Assembly: GCA_024232355.1 (NCBI GenBank)
Contig: JAAEPW010001377.1
Coordinates: 1 to 5,028 of the forward strand
DNA: 5,028 bases
Reading direction: 5' to 3'
Origin: Chloroflexota bacterium
Lineage (GTDB): Bacteria > Chloroflexota > Anaerolineae > B4-G1
Notes under the pieces: model-generated
Databases searched by the model: none
Seen by the model: only the letters and a program-made list of their open reading frames with translations
Told to the model about the DNA's origin: nothing
Made by a program: the position numbers and the translations under genes
Part shown: in pieces, positions 1-5,016 of the stretch
How the letters are laid out: every line of letters starts with the position of its first letter
Position numbering within the stretch: the stretch's first letter is position 1

Positions 1-11
1 TAAGGTATCTG

Positions 12-155
12 CTATAGGATTGTTTCCTGTTTATATTTAGTCAACTTGTGATGTTTCAGACGGTTTTGCAGGTTTTTGGTGAATCCCGTGTAATAACGGT
101 TAGGAGCTGTTTCGGATTGTAGAATATATGCGTAGTAGAAAGAAGATTCTTTCAT
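12..155 (-). pseudogene. GIY-YIG nuclease N-terminal fragment
   Basis: A 47-residue minus-strand reading frame starts at ATG (153-155), with an in-frame TAA directly upstream, and stops at TAG (12-14). It begins MKESSFYYAYILQSE and continues PNRYYTGFTKNLQNRLKHH. This matches the start of small stand-alone GIY-YIG nucleases: YYAYIL corresponds to the GIY strand, YYTG to the YIG strand, and NLQNRLKHH to the helix with the catalytic arginine. Such proteins are usually about 80-100 residues and normally continue with an N-x-G...HT-x-K-x-x-PW stretch and a later metal-binding glutamate. Here, after the HH pair, only a short tail (KLTKYKQETIL) follows; its TKYK may be a decayed echo of that stretch. 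I therefore read it as truncated or decayed, with the break near position 46. No good ribosome binding site is visible. It diverges from the transposition operon. The family call is fairly firm; the broken status is inferred because the window ends 11 bases further on. Confidence 0.62.
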
Positions 156-320
156 TTATTTCGAAAGGTATTTATGATTGATTTTTCTCCTGATTGGCTT
201 GCCGAGTCGTAGCTTGGAGCAGGTAAAGCATTATCACAGATGTGCCCGACTTCGTGACCTTGGACCAAATAAAACATGGAAAAATAACAAGAAATAGACT
301 AGGATTGCGAGGGAAGAAAG
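156..320. other. AT-rich non-coding spacer
   Basis: I see no gene on either strand between the GIY-YIG remnant and the first inverted repeat of the transposition module. The stretch is visibly more AT-rich than the genes to its right. It would hold the upstream region of the minus-strand nuclease fragment and possibly the left end of the element. The best promoter-like pair on the plus strand is TTGGAC (260-265) and AATAAC (283-288) with 17 bases between them. It is a weak match and I do not claim it as a promoter. Confidence 0.4.
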
Positions 321-322
321 AT

Positions 323-366
323 GGAGCCCCCTCGCGTTCCTTGGCTAGAGCGTAGTAGGGGGCTCC
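323..366. repeat. inverted repeat A, 10-bp perfect arms
   Basis: The arm GGAGCCCCCT (323-332) is the exact reverse complement of AGGGGGCTCC (357-366), separated by 24 bases. The right arm overlaps the left arm of inverted repeat B by five bases (362-366), so in RNA only one of the two full stems could form at a time. It lies just upstream of the zinc-knuckle gene, or inside it if translation starts at the ATG at 321. Possible roles are a leader structure controlling translation or a recombinase-binding site near the element's left end. The sequence alone does not decide. Confidence 0.7.
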
Positions 367-394
367 TGCCACCACAACTTGAAATGGCAGGAGC
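362..394. repeat. inverted repeat B, 10-bp perfect arms
   Basis: The arm GCTCCTGCCA (362-371) is the exact reverse complement of TGGCAGGAGC (385-394), with a 13-base loop. A flanking G-T pair (361/395) could extend the stem. The right arm contains AGGAG (389-393), directly before the ATG at 396, and covers most of the ATG at 384. If transcribed, the stem would therefore hide the initiation region of the zinc-knuckle gene, while forming stem A instead would free it. The pairing is seen directly; the regulatory reading is inference. Confidence 0.7.
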
Positions 395-395
395 T

Positions 396-958
396 ATGAT
401 ACCACCAGAAGTCCTCAATCGCAAATCATTATATTCCCTTCTTTACGAAATAGATCAGAACTTAACAGAGCAGACACGAGGCCAAGGTTGCCCTTCTGCG
501 GGGGTCCACTACACAGCGCCCACTATCAGAGAAAGCCTCGAGGTGGGCCCCCGGATCTGGAAGAGGTATTTGAGGTTCGCTTCAGTCTGTGCTGCGGTCG
601 ACCGGGTTGCCGTCGCCGGGTCCTACCGCCATCGGTTCGGTTCTGGGGCCGCCGGGTCTACTGGGCTCCAGTGCTGCTGTTGGTTAGCGCCCTTCGGCAA
701 GGTAACCCGGTCTTTACCTTTGAGCTACTCAAGGCGCTTTGCGGGGTATGGCGATCCACCGTCAACCGTTGGCAGAAATACTTCCGGGATATCTTTGTCC
801 AGAGCGTCGGCTACCGGCGTTTGCGCGGTCACCTGATGCCACAGAGCACTTCTGGGCCATTGCCTGCATCCTTGCTGGCAAGGTTTTGCCAAACCTGTGC
901 TGATGATCCCCAAACGGCGTTGGTGACCTGCTTGACAACGCTTGCCCAAGGCCCGTGA
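396..958 (+). pseudogene. Zinc-knuckle/HTH protein (DUF6431-like), frameshifted
   Basis: The coding content is in two frames. From ATG 396 the first frame reads MIPPEVLNRKSLYSLLYEID and on to GQGC (codon 489-491). The second frame continues with PFCGGPLH from 491 to the TGA at 956-958. A single added C in the CCC run (491-493) would join them into about 187 residues. In the joined protein the cysteines are C32-x2-C35 and C66/C67 plus C72, a likely zinc site. Residues about 107-130 (TFELLKALCGVWRSTVNRW) look like a helix-turn-helix. I recall similar proteins, named DUF6431, upstream of the same kind of recombinase/ATPase genes; this is memory, not a search. ATG 384 (four residues longer) and ATG 321 (with AGGGA at 310-314) are other possible starts. 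A TTG at 488 would give a 156-residue product lacking the first cysteine. The role could be DNA binding or target choice; the function is unknown. The intact tail suggests recent damage, a sequencing error, or less likely recoding. Confidence 0.62.
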
Positions 959-1117
959 TGGCCTAGATCGGCGAGGAAGACAACATCTCATGGTATTTCA
1001 CGCAAAAGATAGGCGGCTGTTAAAACTCAGAAAATAAGATACATAGGTGAGAATCGATTCGATCCTGTTTACCTCCATGCAGGAGGGCAGTAGAAGCGAA
1101 CGGAAAGGAAAGATCCA
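959..1117 (+). other. leader between zinc-knuckle gene and recombinase
   Basis: This 159-base gap has no gene. It contains an 8-bp palindrome AATCGATT (1052-1059) and a short hairpin CCTCC/GGAGG (1072-1076 and 1082-1086). The hairpin would pair away an AGGAGG sequence lying 31 bases before the recombinase ATG, too far to serve that start. The likely ribosome binding site is the purine run AAGGAAAG (1105-1112), a suitable distance before ATG 1118. The gap leaves room for a separate promoter, but I see no convincing -35/-10 pair. Confidence 0.4.
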
Positions 1118-2569
1118 ATGAGTGATTCTCAAATGCCCATGTGGCAACGCTGGGCACAGTTCCGATTCTCGGTAATCGGTGAGCTGTTGGCCAGCCCGCC
1201 GCGAAAGGGGCAACTGCAAGGGGTCCTGGAACAACTGGCAGAAAGGACCTACCAGCATCCTATTGACGACAGCCGGCAGATGGGTATCGGCAAATCGACT
1301 ATCGAGAAATGGTATTACAAGGCCAAAGGCGCACCAGATCCGATCAGCATTTTGGGTCGGAAGATCCGGTCTGACGCCGGCATCCGCTGGTCCATGTCCG
1401 ATTCCCTGCTGGCAATGCTGAAAGCACAATACGAGGCCCACCGTCGCTGGAATGTTCAATTGCACTACGACAATCTTCTGGCCTTGTCCCTAGAGCAACG
1501 GGAACTCAAGCCGATACCCAGTTACAAAACCGTGTTGCGTTGCATGCGTGACAACGGCTGGTTGAAGATCCATGAGCCGGCCCAACCAAGCCACGGACAG
1601 CAACGAGCTGCCGAACGACTCGAACGCCGGGAGGTGCGCAGCTTTGAAGTTTCGCATGTTCACGGCCTCTGGCATCTAGATTTTCACCAAGCGAAAATCA
1701 GCATTCTGGACGCATCAGGCCGATGGCATCGTCCGATAGCACTGGCCATCCTCGACGATCGTTCCAGGTTGTGCTGTCACCTGCAGTTCTACATGGCAGA
1801 AACAGCCGAGTGCTTGATCCACGGTTTGACGCAAGCGCTCATGAAGCGTGGGCTGCCTCGGGCGTTGATGACCGACAACGGCGCTGCGATGCTGGCCGAA
1901 GAGACCCGGCAAGGTCTGCAGCGTTTGGGCATACAGCACGAAACCACGCTGCCTTACTCACCGTATCAAAACGGTAAACAAGAAGCCTTCTGGGGTCAGT
2001 TGGAAAGCCGTCTGTTAGAGCTTCTGCGAGGGGCAAAGGACCTGAAGTTGTCTTTCGTCAATCAGGCTGCTCAAGCTTGGGCTGAACAGGACTACCAGCG
2101 TAGGCGCCACAGCGAGATCAAAACAACACCTTTGCAGCGCATGCTCAGCGGTCCCGATGTGTCTCGGCCTACACCGGACAGCGGATTATTGCGCTTATCC
2201 TTTACACGCCGTCTGAGCCGGACCCCGCGTCGCAGCGATGCTACTGTTGCGGTGGGCGGCATCCGCTACGAACTGCCGGTTCGCTTCGCTCATCTACAAT
2301 CGGTGATTCTGCGCAGTGCTCCCTGGGACAAAAGCCAGATAACCCTGGTCGACCCGAATACAGGTGCTCCGCTGGCACGGCTACTGCCTCAGGACAAAGA
2401 AAAAAACGCTTCCGGCATGCGCCGGAGCATACATCCGAATAACGCTCCCGAAACCGGTGAGCCAACTGCAGATCCACTGCCGGCACTGTTGCGCAAATGG
2501 ATGGCCGATTATGCGGCCACCGGACTGCCCCCGGCATATCTGCCCAAGGAGGAAATCAACCATGAATGA
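1118..2569 (+). CDS. DDE recombinase (rve/integrase core, TnsB/TniA-like)
   Basis: This 483-residue protein should be the transposase that cuts the element ends and joins them to target DNA. Residues about 52-70 (GIGKSTIEKWYYKAK) and 119-148 look like N-terminal helix-turn-helix/winged-helix DNA-binding segments. The integrase core runs from about 178 to 335, with D188 in WHLDFH, D253 in MTDNG and E289 in NGKQEAFW. The last two have 35 residues between them, a full DD(35)E triad, so it looks active. Residues about 374-425 (VAVGGIRYELPV...) fit the beta-barrel region that follows the core in MuA/TniA-type enzymes. Residues 452-478 form a predicted helical, proline-flanked tail that might contact the ATPase partner, as the TnsB C-terminus does with TnsC; that part is inference. 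ATG 1118 is preceded by AAGGAAAG. The end overlaps the next gene by 8 bases. It is close to IS481-type transposases but longer, and the partner ATPase argues for a Tn7/Tn5053-like mechanism. Confidence 0.88.
   Translation: MSDSQMPMWQRWAQFRFSVIGELLASPPRKGQLQGVLEQLAERTYQHPIDDSRQMGIGKSTIEKWYYKAKGAPDPISILGRKIRSDAGIRWSMSDSLLAMLKAQYEAHRRWNVQLHYDNLLALSLEQRELKPIPSYKTVLRCMRDNGWLKIHEPAQPSHGQQRAAERLERREVRSFEVSHVHGLWHLDFHQAKISILDASGRWHRPIALAILDDRSRLCCHLQFYMAETAECLIHGLTQALMKRGLPRALMTDNGAAMLAEETRQGLQRLGIQHETTLPYSPYQNGKQEAFWGQLESRLLELLRGAKDLKLSFVNQAAQAWAEQDYQRRRHSEIKTTPLQRMLSGPDVSRPTPDSGLLRLSFTRRLSRTPRRSDATVAVGGIRYELPVRFAHLQSVILRSAPWDKSQITLVDPNTGAPLARLLPQDKEKNASGMRRSIHPNNAPETGEPTADPLPALLRKWMADYAATGLPPAYLPKEEINHE
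2546..2552 (+). promoter_or_regulatory. ribosome binding site of AAA+ gene
   Basis: AAGGAGG, close to the ideal anti-16S match, lies inside the last codons of the recombinase gene, 9 bases before ATG 2562. It fixes the start of the AAA+ protein at MNDTD rather than at the in-frame upstream ATG at 2364. It also implies translational coupling with the recombinase. Confidence 0.85.
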
Positions 2570-3407
2570 TACCGACATCCGAAGCCTCTACGGACTCAAA
2601 TACAATCCCTTCCTACCCGATTTGCCGCCCGAGGCGCTGTATACATTACCCGAAACCGAACATTTTCTTCTGCGCATACAGCCCATGGCCGCACAGGGCG
2701 GATTTGCGCTGATTACCGGGGGACCGGGTCTTGGGAAAAGCAAGGCACTACAGATAATCGCTCTTCAACTCGAAGAGATCCCGGATCTTACCATCGGCGT
2801 GATGCAGCGACCCCAGAGCAAGTTAGGTGACTTTTACCGGGAGCTGGGAGAGCTGTTTGACGTCAGCTTAACACCGGCCAATCGCTATGGCGGCTTCAAG
2901 GCTTTGCGCAATCGCTGGAAAACCCACTGCCAATCGACATTGCTACGACCGGTGTTGCTCATCGATGAGGCCCAACAGGCTTCTGCTGAATGCCTGACGG
3001 AATTGCGCCTGCTGCAAAGTCATTACTTCGATTCTCAAAGCCTGCTGTTTACCGTTCTTTGCGGCGACAATCGACTGCCCGACAAGTTCAGAATCGACGA
3101 ACTTTTGCCCCTTGGCAATCGTATTGGCCCACGGCTTGTGCTATTGCCGCTTTCCCCGGAGCAACTAAAAGACAATCTGAATTTCTCACTCGATCAAGCC
3201 GGTAATAGCCAGCTGATGACTCCGGAGCTCATCCAGATCTTAACAACACACGCTGCTAACAACCCGCGTGTATTGAACCAGATGGCTGCTGAGTTGCTGG
3301 TGGCCGCGGCAGAGAGGAACCTGTCACCTATTGACGAATCGTTATTCCTGGAGCTGTTCTCGCCAACCGTATCCACACCTCGGCGCAAGACAAGTACCAG
3401 TCAATAG
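2562..3407 (+). CDS. AAA+ ATPase, ExeA/TniB/TnsC-like transposition partner
   Basis: This 281-residue protein begins MNDTDIRSLYGLKYNPF, the YGLxxxPF opening common in ExeA-type AAA ATPases. Walker A is GGPGLGKS (53-60), and Walker B is VLLIDEAQ (131-138) with the DE pair. A sensor-1-like strand ends in CGDN (167-170), arginines sit at 188 and 191 (NRIGPR), and NPRVLNQM (234-241) is in the sensor-2 position. All core residues are present, so it should bind and hydrolyse ATP. In Mu (MuB), Tn7 (TnsC) and Tn5053 (TniB), the matching protein coats DNA, recruits the recombinase to target and helps block insertion near itself; that role is assigned here by family and position. The start is set by AAGGAGG 9 bases upstream. 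It overlaps the recombinase by 8 bases (ATG 2562 within the stop region at 2569), so the two are probably made in linked amounts. General secretion ATPase ExeA shares the fold, but the context rules that role out. Confidence 0.86.
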   Translation: MNDTDIRSLYGLKYNPFLPDLPPEALYTLPETEHFLLRIQPMAAQGGFALITGGPGLGKSKALQIIALQLEEIPDLTIGVMQRPQSKLGDFYRELGELFDVSLTPANRYGGFKALRNRWKTHCQSTLLRPVLLIDEAQQASAECLTELRLLQSHYFDSQSLLFTVLCGDNRLPDKFRIDELLPLGNRIGPRLVLLPLSPEQLKDNLNFSLDQAGNSQLMTPELIQILTTHAANNPRVLNQMAAELLVAAAERNLSPIDESLFLELFSPTVSTPRRKTSTSQ

Positions 3408-3446
3408 CTCTTTAGAACGGGTGTGAAACCTACTCAACCTGACAAA

Positions 3447-3452
3447 AAGGAG
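3447..3452 (+). promoter_or_regulatory. ribosome binding site of RepA-like gene
   Basis: AAGGAG lies 9 bases before ATG 3462. This favours ATG 3462 over the in-frame GTG at 3423, which has no comparable site and would add 13 residues (VKPTQPDKKEISA) with no recognisable domain. Confidence 0.75.
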
Positions 3453-3461
3453 ATATCTGCT

Positions 3462-4460
3462 ATGGAGCTAAAGAACCAGATCCTGCCCATCTGCAGGGCA
3501 AATGAACTTGAAATCCAACAACCCGATCAGATTTGGCTCATTGAGCAGATATGGACAGAAGGCGCCGTCGGAATCATCGGCGGCGCCCCCAAATGCTGCA
3601 AATCATGGTTTGGTTTGGATATGGCGGTAAGCGTGGCTTCCGGCACCGATTGCCTTGGGCGTTTTGCGGTAAATCAGACCGGCCCTGTGCTGGTTTTCTT
3701 GGCAGAAGATGCCGGCCCGGCTGTCCGTGCACGGATCCAAGCTCTATGCACTCAGCGTAATCTGGATATTGATCATCTCAATCTCTACGTGATCACTGCC
3801 TCAACGCTGCGTCTGGACCTTGGCGCTGATCAGCAGCGACTGGATGCAACCCTGGAGCATCTGAGCCCACGGCTTTTGCTGCTTGATCCCATGGTCCGCT
3901 TGCACCGCCTGGATGAAAACAACGCAGCCGATATCTCCAAACTCCTTGGCTTTGTCCGTGAAATGCAGCGTAGCCATCACACGGCCATTGCCCTGGTGCA
4001 TCATGCCGGCAAAAAACACCGCGCTCAACCCGGTCAAGGGCTGAGAGGCAGTTCCGATCTGCATGCTTTTGGCGATTCCAATGCCTATCTGGCTCGCCGT
4101 GACAAGCGGATCATTCTGTCAGTCGAACATCGTTCGGCAAAATCAATGGATCCGCTCCAGCTGGAGCTTGTCTCACGGTCAGACGATCGCGCTGCCCACC
4201 TTCAGATCGTTGCGGGCACGGATCCGGATCCTGCCGTACCCCTAGCTGATCGGGTGCTGATGCTCCTACAAGATGCCACTGGTCCTCTGACTCGTACGGC
4301 CATAAGGGAGCATCTCAGGGTCAACAATCAGCGACTCGGCCACACACTGGACGATCTCAAGATTCATGCTTTGGCCCTTAAGACATCTAGCGGCTGGATC
4401 GCTCCGGCGCCACAGCGGCCCAAGCAGCTGTCCATAGACGCTGTTGCAGTATCCGACTGA
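3462..4460 (+). CDS. RepA-like RecA-fold ATPase with winged-helix tail
   Basis: This 332-residue protein (from ATG 3462) has a RecA-type ATPase core like the AAA_25/RepA helicase group seen in plasmids and phages. The P-loop is GGAPKCCKSW (40-49), Walker B LLLLDPMVRLH (138-148, D142), followed by the family-typical LDENN (150-154). ALVHHAGK (177-184) sits where the sensor strand would be, and RGSSDLHAFGDS (195-206) is another conserved-looking loop. Residues about 260-315 (PLADRVLMLL...GWIAP) look like a winged helix for DNA binding. The residue before the P-loop lysine is normally glycine and here is C46; I recall cysteine at this position in relatives, so it may still be active. RSF1010 RepA is a hexameric replicative helicase, but no origin or replication gene is visible here, so the role in transposition is unknown: target remodelling, end handling or immunity are guesses. 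It follows the AAA+ gene after 54 bases, on the same strand, with no terminator between, so co-transcription is likely. Confidence 0.8.
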   Translation: MELKNQILPICRANELEIQQPDQIWLIEQIWTEGAVGIIGGAPKCCKSWFGLDMAVSVASGTDCLGRFAVNQTGPVLVFLAEDAGPAVRARIQALCTQRNLDIDHLNLYVITASTLRLDLGADQQRLDATLEHLSPRLLLLDPMVRLHRLDENNAADISKLLGFVREMQRSHHTAIALVHHAGKKHRAQPGQGLRGSSDLHAFGDSNAYLARRDKRIILSVEHRSAKSMDPLQLELVSRSDDRAAHLQIVAGTDPDPAVPLADRVLMLLQDATGPLTRTAIREHLRVNNQRLGHTLDDLKIHALALKTSSGWIAPAPQRPKQLSIDAVAVSD

Positions 4461-4581
4461 TCCCGTCTCATCTTGTCTCCGCCGATAGCTTACGAGCCGC
4501 CACAACCATGTCTATCGCAAACACAATACGGCTAGCGATCTCCAAGGGGCGTCTTCGTGATCATAGATAATTGCTGTGAAT

Positions 4582-4625
4582 CGTTCCGTTCCGTAAAACC
4601 ATAGGGGCGCGCTCGGAACGGAACG
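4582..4625. repeat. perfect 12-bp inverted repeat, CGTTC-periodic arms
   Basis: CGTTCCGTTCCG (4582-4593) is the exact reverse complement of CGGAACGGAACG (4614-4625), with a 20-base loop. Each arm is itself two copies of a 5-base unit. No T run follows on either strand, so it is not an ordinary intrinsic terminator. It lies 121 bases after the last gene and could be a protein-binding site pair near the element's right end or an RNA hairpin. Confidence 0.75.
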
Positions 4626-4710
4626 TCGAATGCTGCATCAGAGGGGGACTTGTTGTGCAAGTGTTCCACAATAGCTCTTGGGTACGGTCACAAATCGTAC
4701 TCAACATCTG

Positions 4711-4766
4711 CCCGGTGAAACGGAGACAGGCTCTGCTGGGGAGCAACCTGTCAAGGGATAGCCGGG
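4711..4766. repeat. nested stem-loop (CCCGG/CCGGG and GACAGG/CCTGTC)
   Basis: An outer pair CCCGG (4711-4715) with CCGGG (4762-4766) encloses GACAGG (4725-4730) with CCTGTC (4747-4752), continued by CTC (4731-4733) with GAG (4741-4743) across a three-base bulge. Flanking CTG/CAG could extend the outer helix with a bulge. Nested helices of this kind suggest a folded RNA, but the arms are short enough that chance is possible. Confidence 0.4.
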
Positions 4767-4772
4767 TGCAGG

Positions 4773-4793
4773 TGGCATTGAATAGCAATGCCA
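4773..4793. repeat. 8-bp hairpin TGGCATTG/CAATGCCA
   Basis: TGGCATTG (4773-4780) pairs exactly with CAATGCCA (4786-4793) around a 5-base loop. It ends one base before the next, stronger hairpin, making a tandem pair of stem-loops. Confidence 0.6.
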
Positions 4794-4794
4794 A

Positions 4795-4827
4795 GAGGGG
4801 ACAGCACACACCTGTTGCTGTCCCCTC
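4795..4827. repeat. perfect 12-bp hairpin GAGGGGACAGCA/TGCTGTCCCCTC
   Basis: GAGGGGACAGCA (4795-4806) is the exact reverse complement of TGCTGTCCCCTC (4816-4827), with a 9-base loop. No T run follows on either strand. GGGGACAG/CTGTCCCC stems recall REP-type palindromes linked to Y1 (RAYT) transposases, but no such gene is in view. It could equally be an end structure of the transposition module or a non-canonical transcription stop. Confidence 0.75.
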
Positions 4828-4981
4828 GCACCTCGATCACAATATTCAAGCCTTCCTGCCTATGCCTCTAAAAACCCATTAAGATCAGAACGCGATGCGC
4901 ATACAACCCCCGTTTACATCCCTCCATTTAGCTTGGCTACATGTCCTTCAATTTTCGAGTCCACTCTCACTCTGTTCAATC

Positions 4982-5016
4982 AACCAAAGGTCATGCCGAA
5001 GGCACGGCAGTTGGTT
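4982..5016. repeat. interrupted inverted repeat at right edge
   Basis: AACCAA (4982-4987) pairs with TTGGTT (5011-5016), and inside it TGCCG (4994-4998) pairs with CGGCA (5005-5009); an alternative inner stem is TGCC/GGCA (4994-4997 with 5001-5004). The two helices are separated by an asymmetric internal loop of six and one bases. The window ends 12 bases later, so a larger structure or a gene entering from the right cannot be judged. Confidence 0.4.

Larger units (their letters stand above)
396..4460 (+). mobile_element. Mu/Tn7-like transposition module, ends undefined
   Basis: Four co-oriented genes form the set: zinc-knuckle/HTH protein, DDE recombinase, AAA+ ATPase and RepA-like ATPase. 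The recombinase and AAA+ genes overlap, and the last gene follows after 54 bases, so the three intact genes are probably one operon. A DDE recombinase coupled to an AAA+ protein defines the Mu, Tn7 and Tn5053/Tn402 class of elements, but no TniQ/TnsD, resolvase or TnsA-like endonuclease is visible here. The limits given are those of the genes. True ends should lie outside them, perhaps between 156 and 395 on the left and after 4460 on the right. I found no convincing matching terminal repeats or target duplication. It could also be described as an IS481-like element with helper ATPases. Confidence 0.68.

Noticed and set aside
138..153. Palindrome GAAAGAA/TTCTTTC
   Set aside because: It falls in the first codons of the minus-strand GIY-YIG frame and is short, so coding sequence explains it.
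130..358. Direct repeat GCGTAGTAG at 130-138 and 350-358 as a possible target duplication
   Set aside because: Both copies lie on the left side of the module and one is inside the GIY-YIG coding frame, so they cannot flank the element; nine bases is also weak.
172..375. Minus-strand 67-residue reading frame
   Set aside because: It has no family signature, crosses both inverted repeats, and its composition looks like the reverse of non-coding and leader DNA.
248..4562. Similar words CGACTTCGTGA (249-259) and CGTCTTCGTGA (4550-4560) as element end repeats
   Set aside because: Ten of eleven matching bases is about what chance gives when comparing these two flanks, and the similarity does not extend; they are also in direct, not inverted, orientation.
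4700..4725. Resemblance of CATCTGCCCGGTGAAACGG to a conserved 23S rRNA stretch
   Set aside because: Only a short word matches and the neighbouring sequence does not follow rRNA; no rRNA gene is present.
4561..4809. Minus-strand 82-residue reading frame
   Set aside because: It has no domain or motif, and it spans the 12-bp inverted repeat and other palindromes, so it is probably open by chance.
4655..4882. Plus-strand 75-residue reading frame starting with GTG
   Set aside because: It runs straight through three hairpins, has no usable ribosome binding site and no recognisable motif; the hairpins explain the sequence better.
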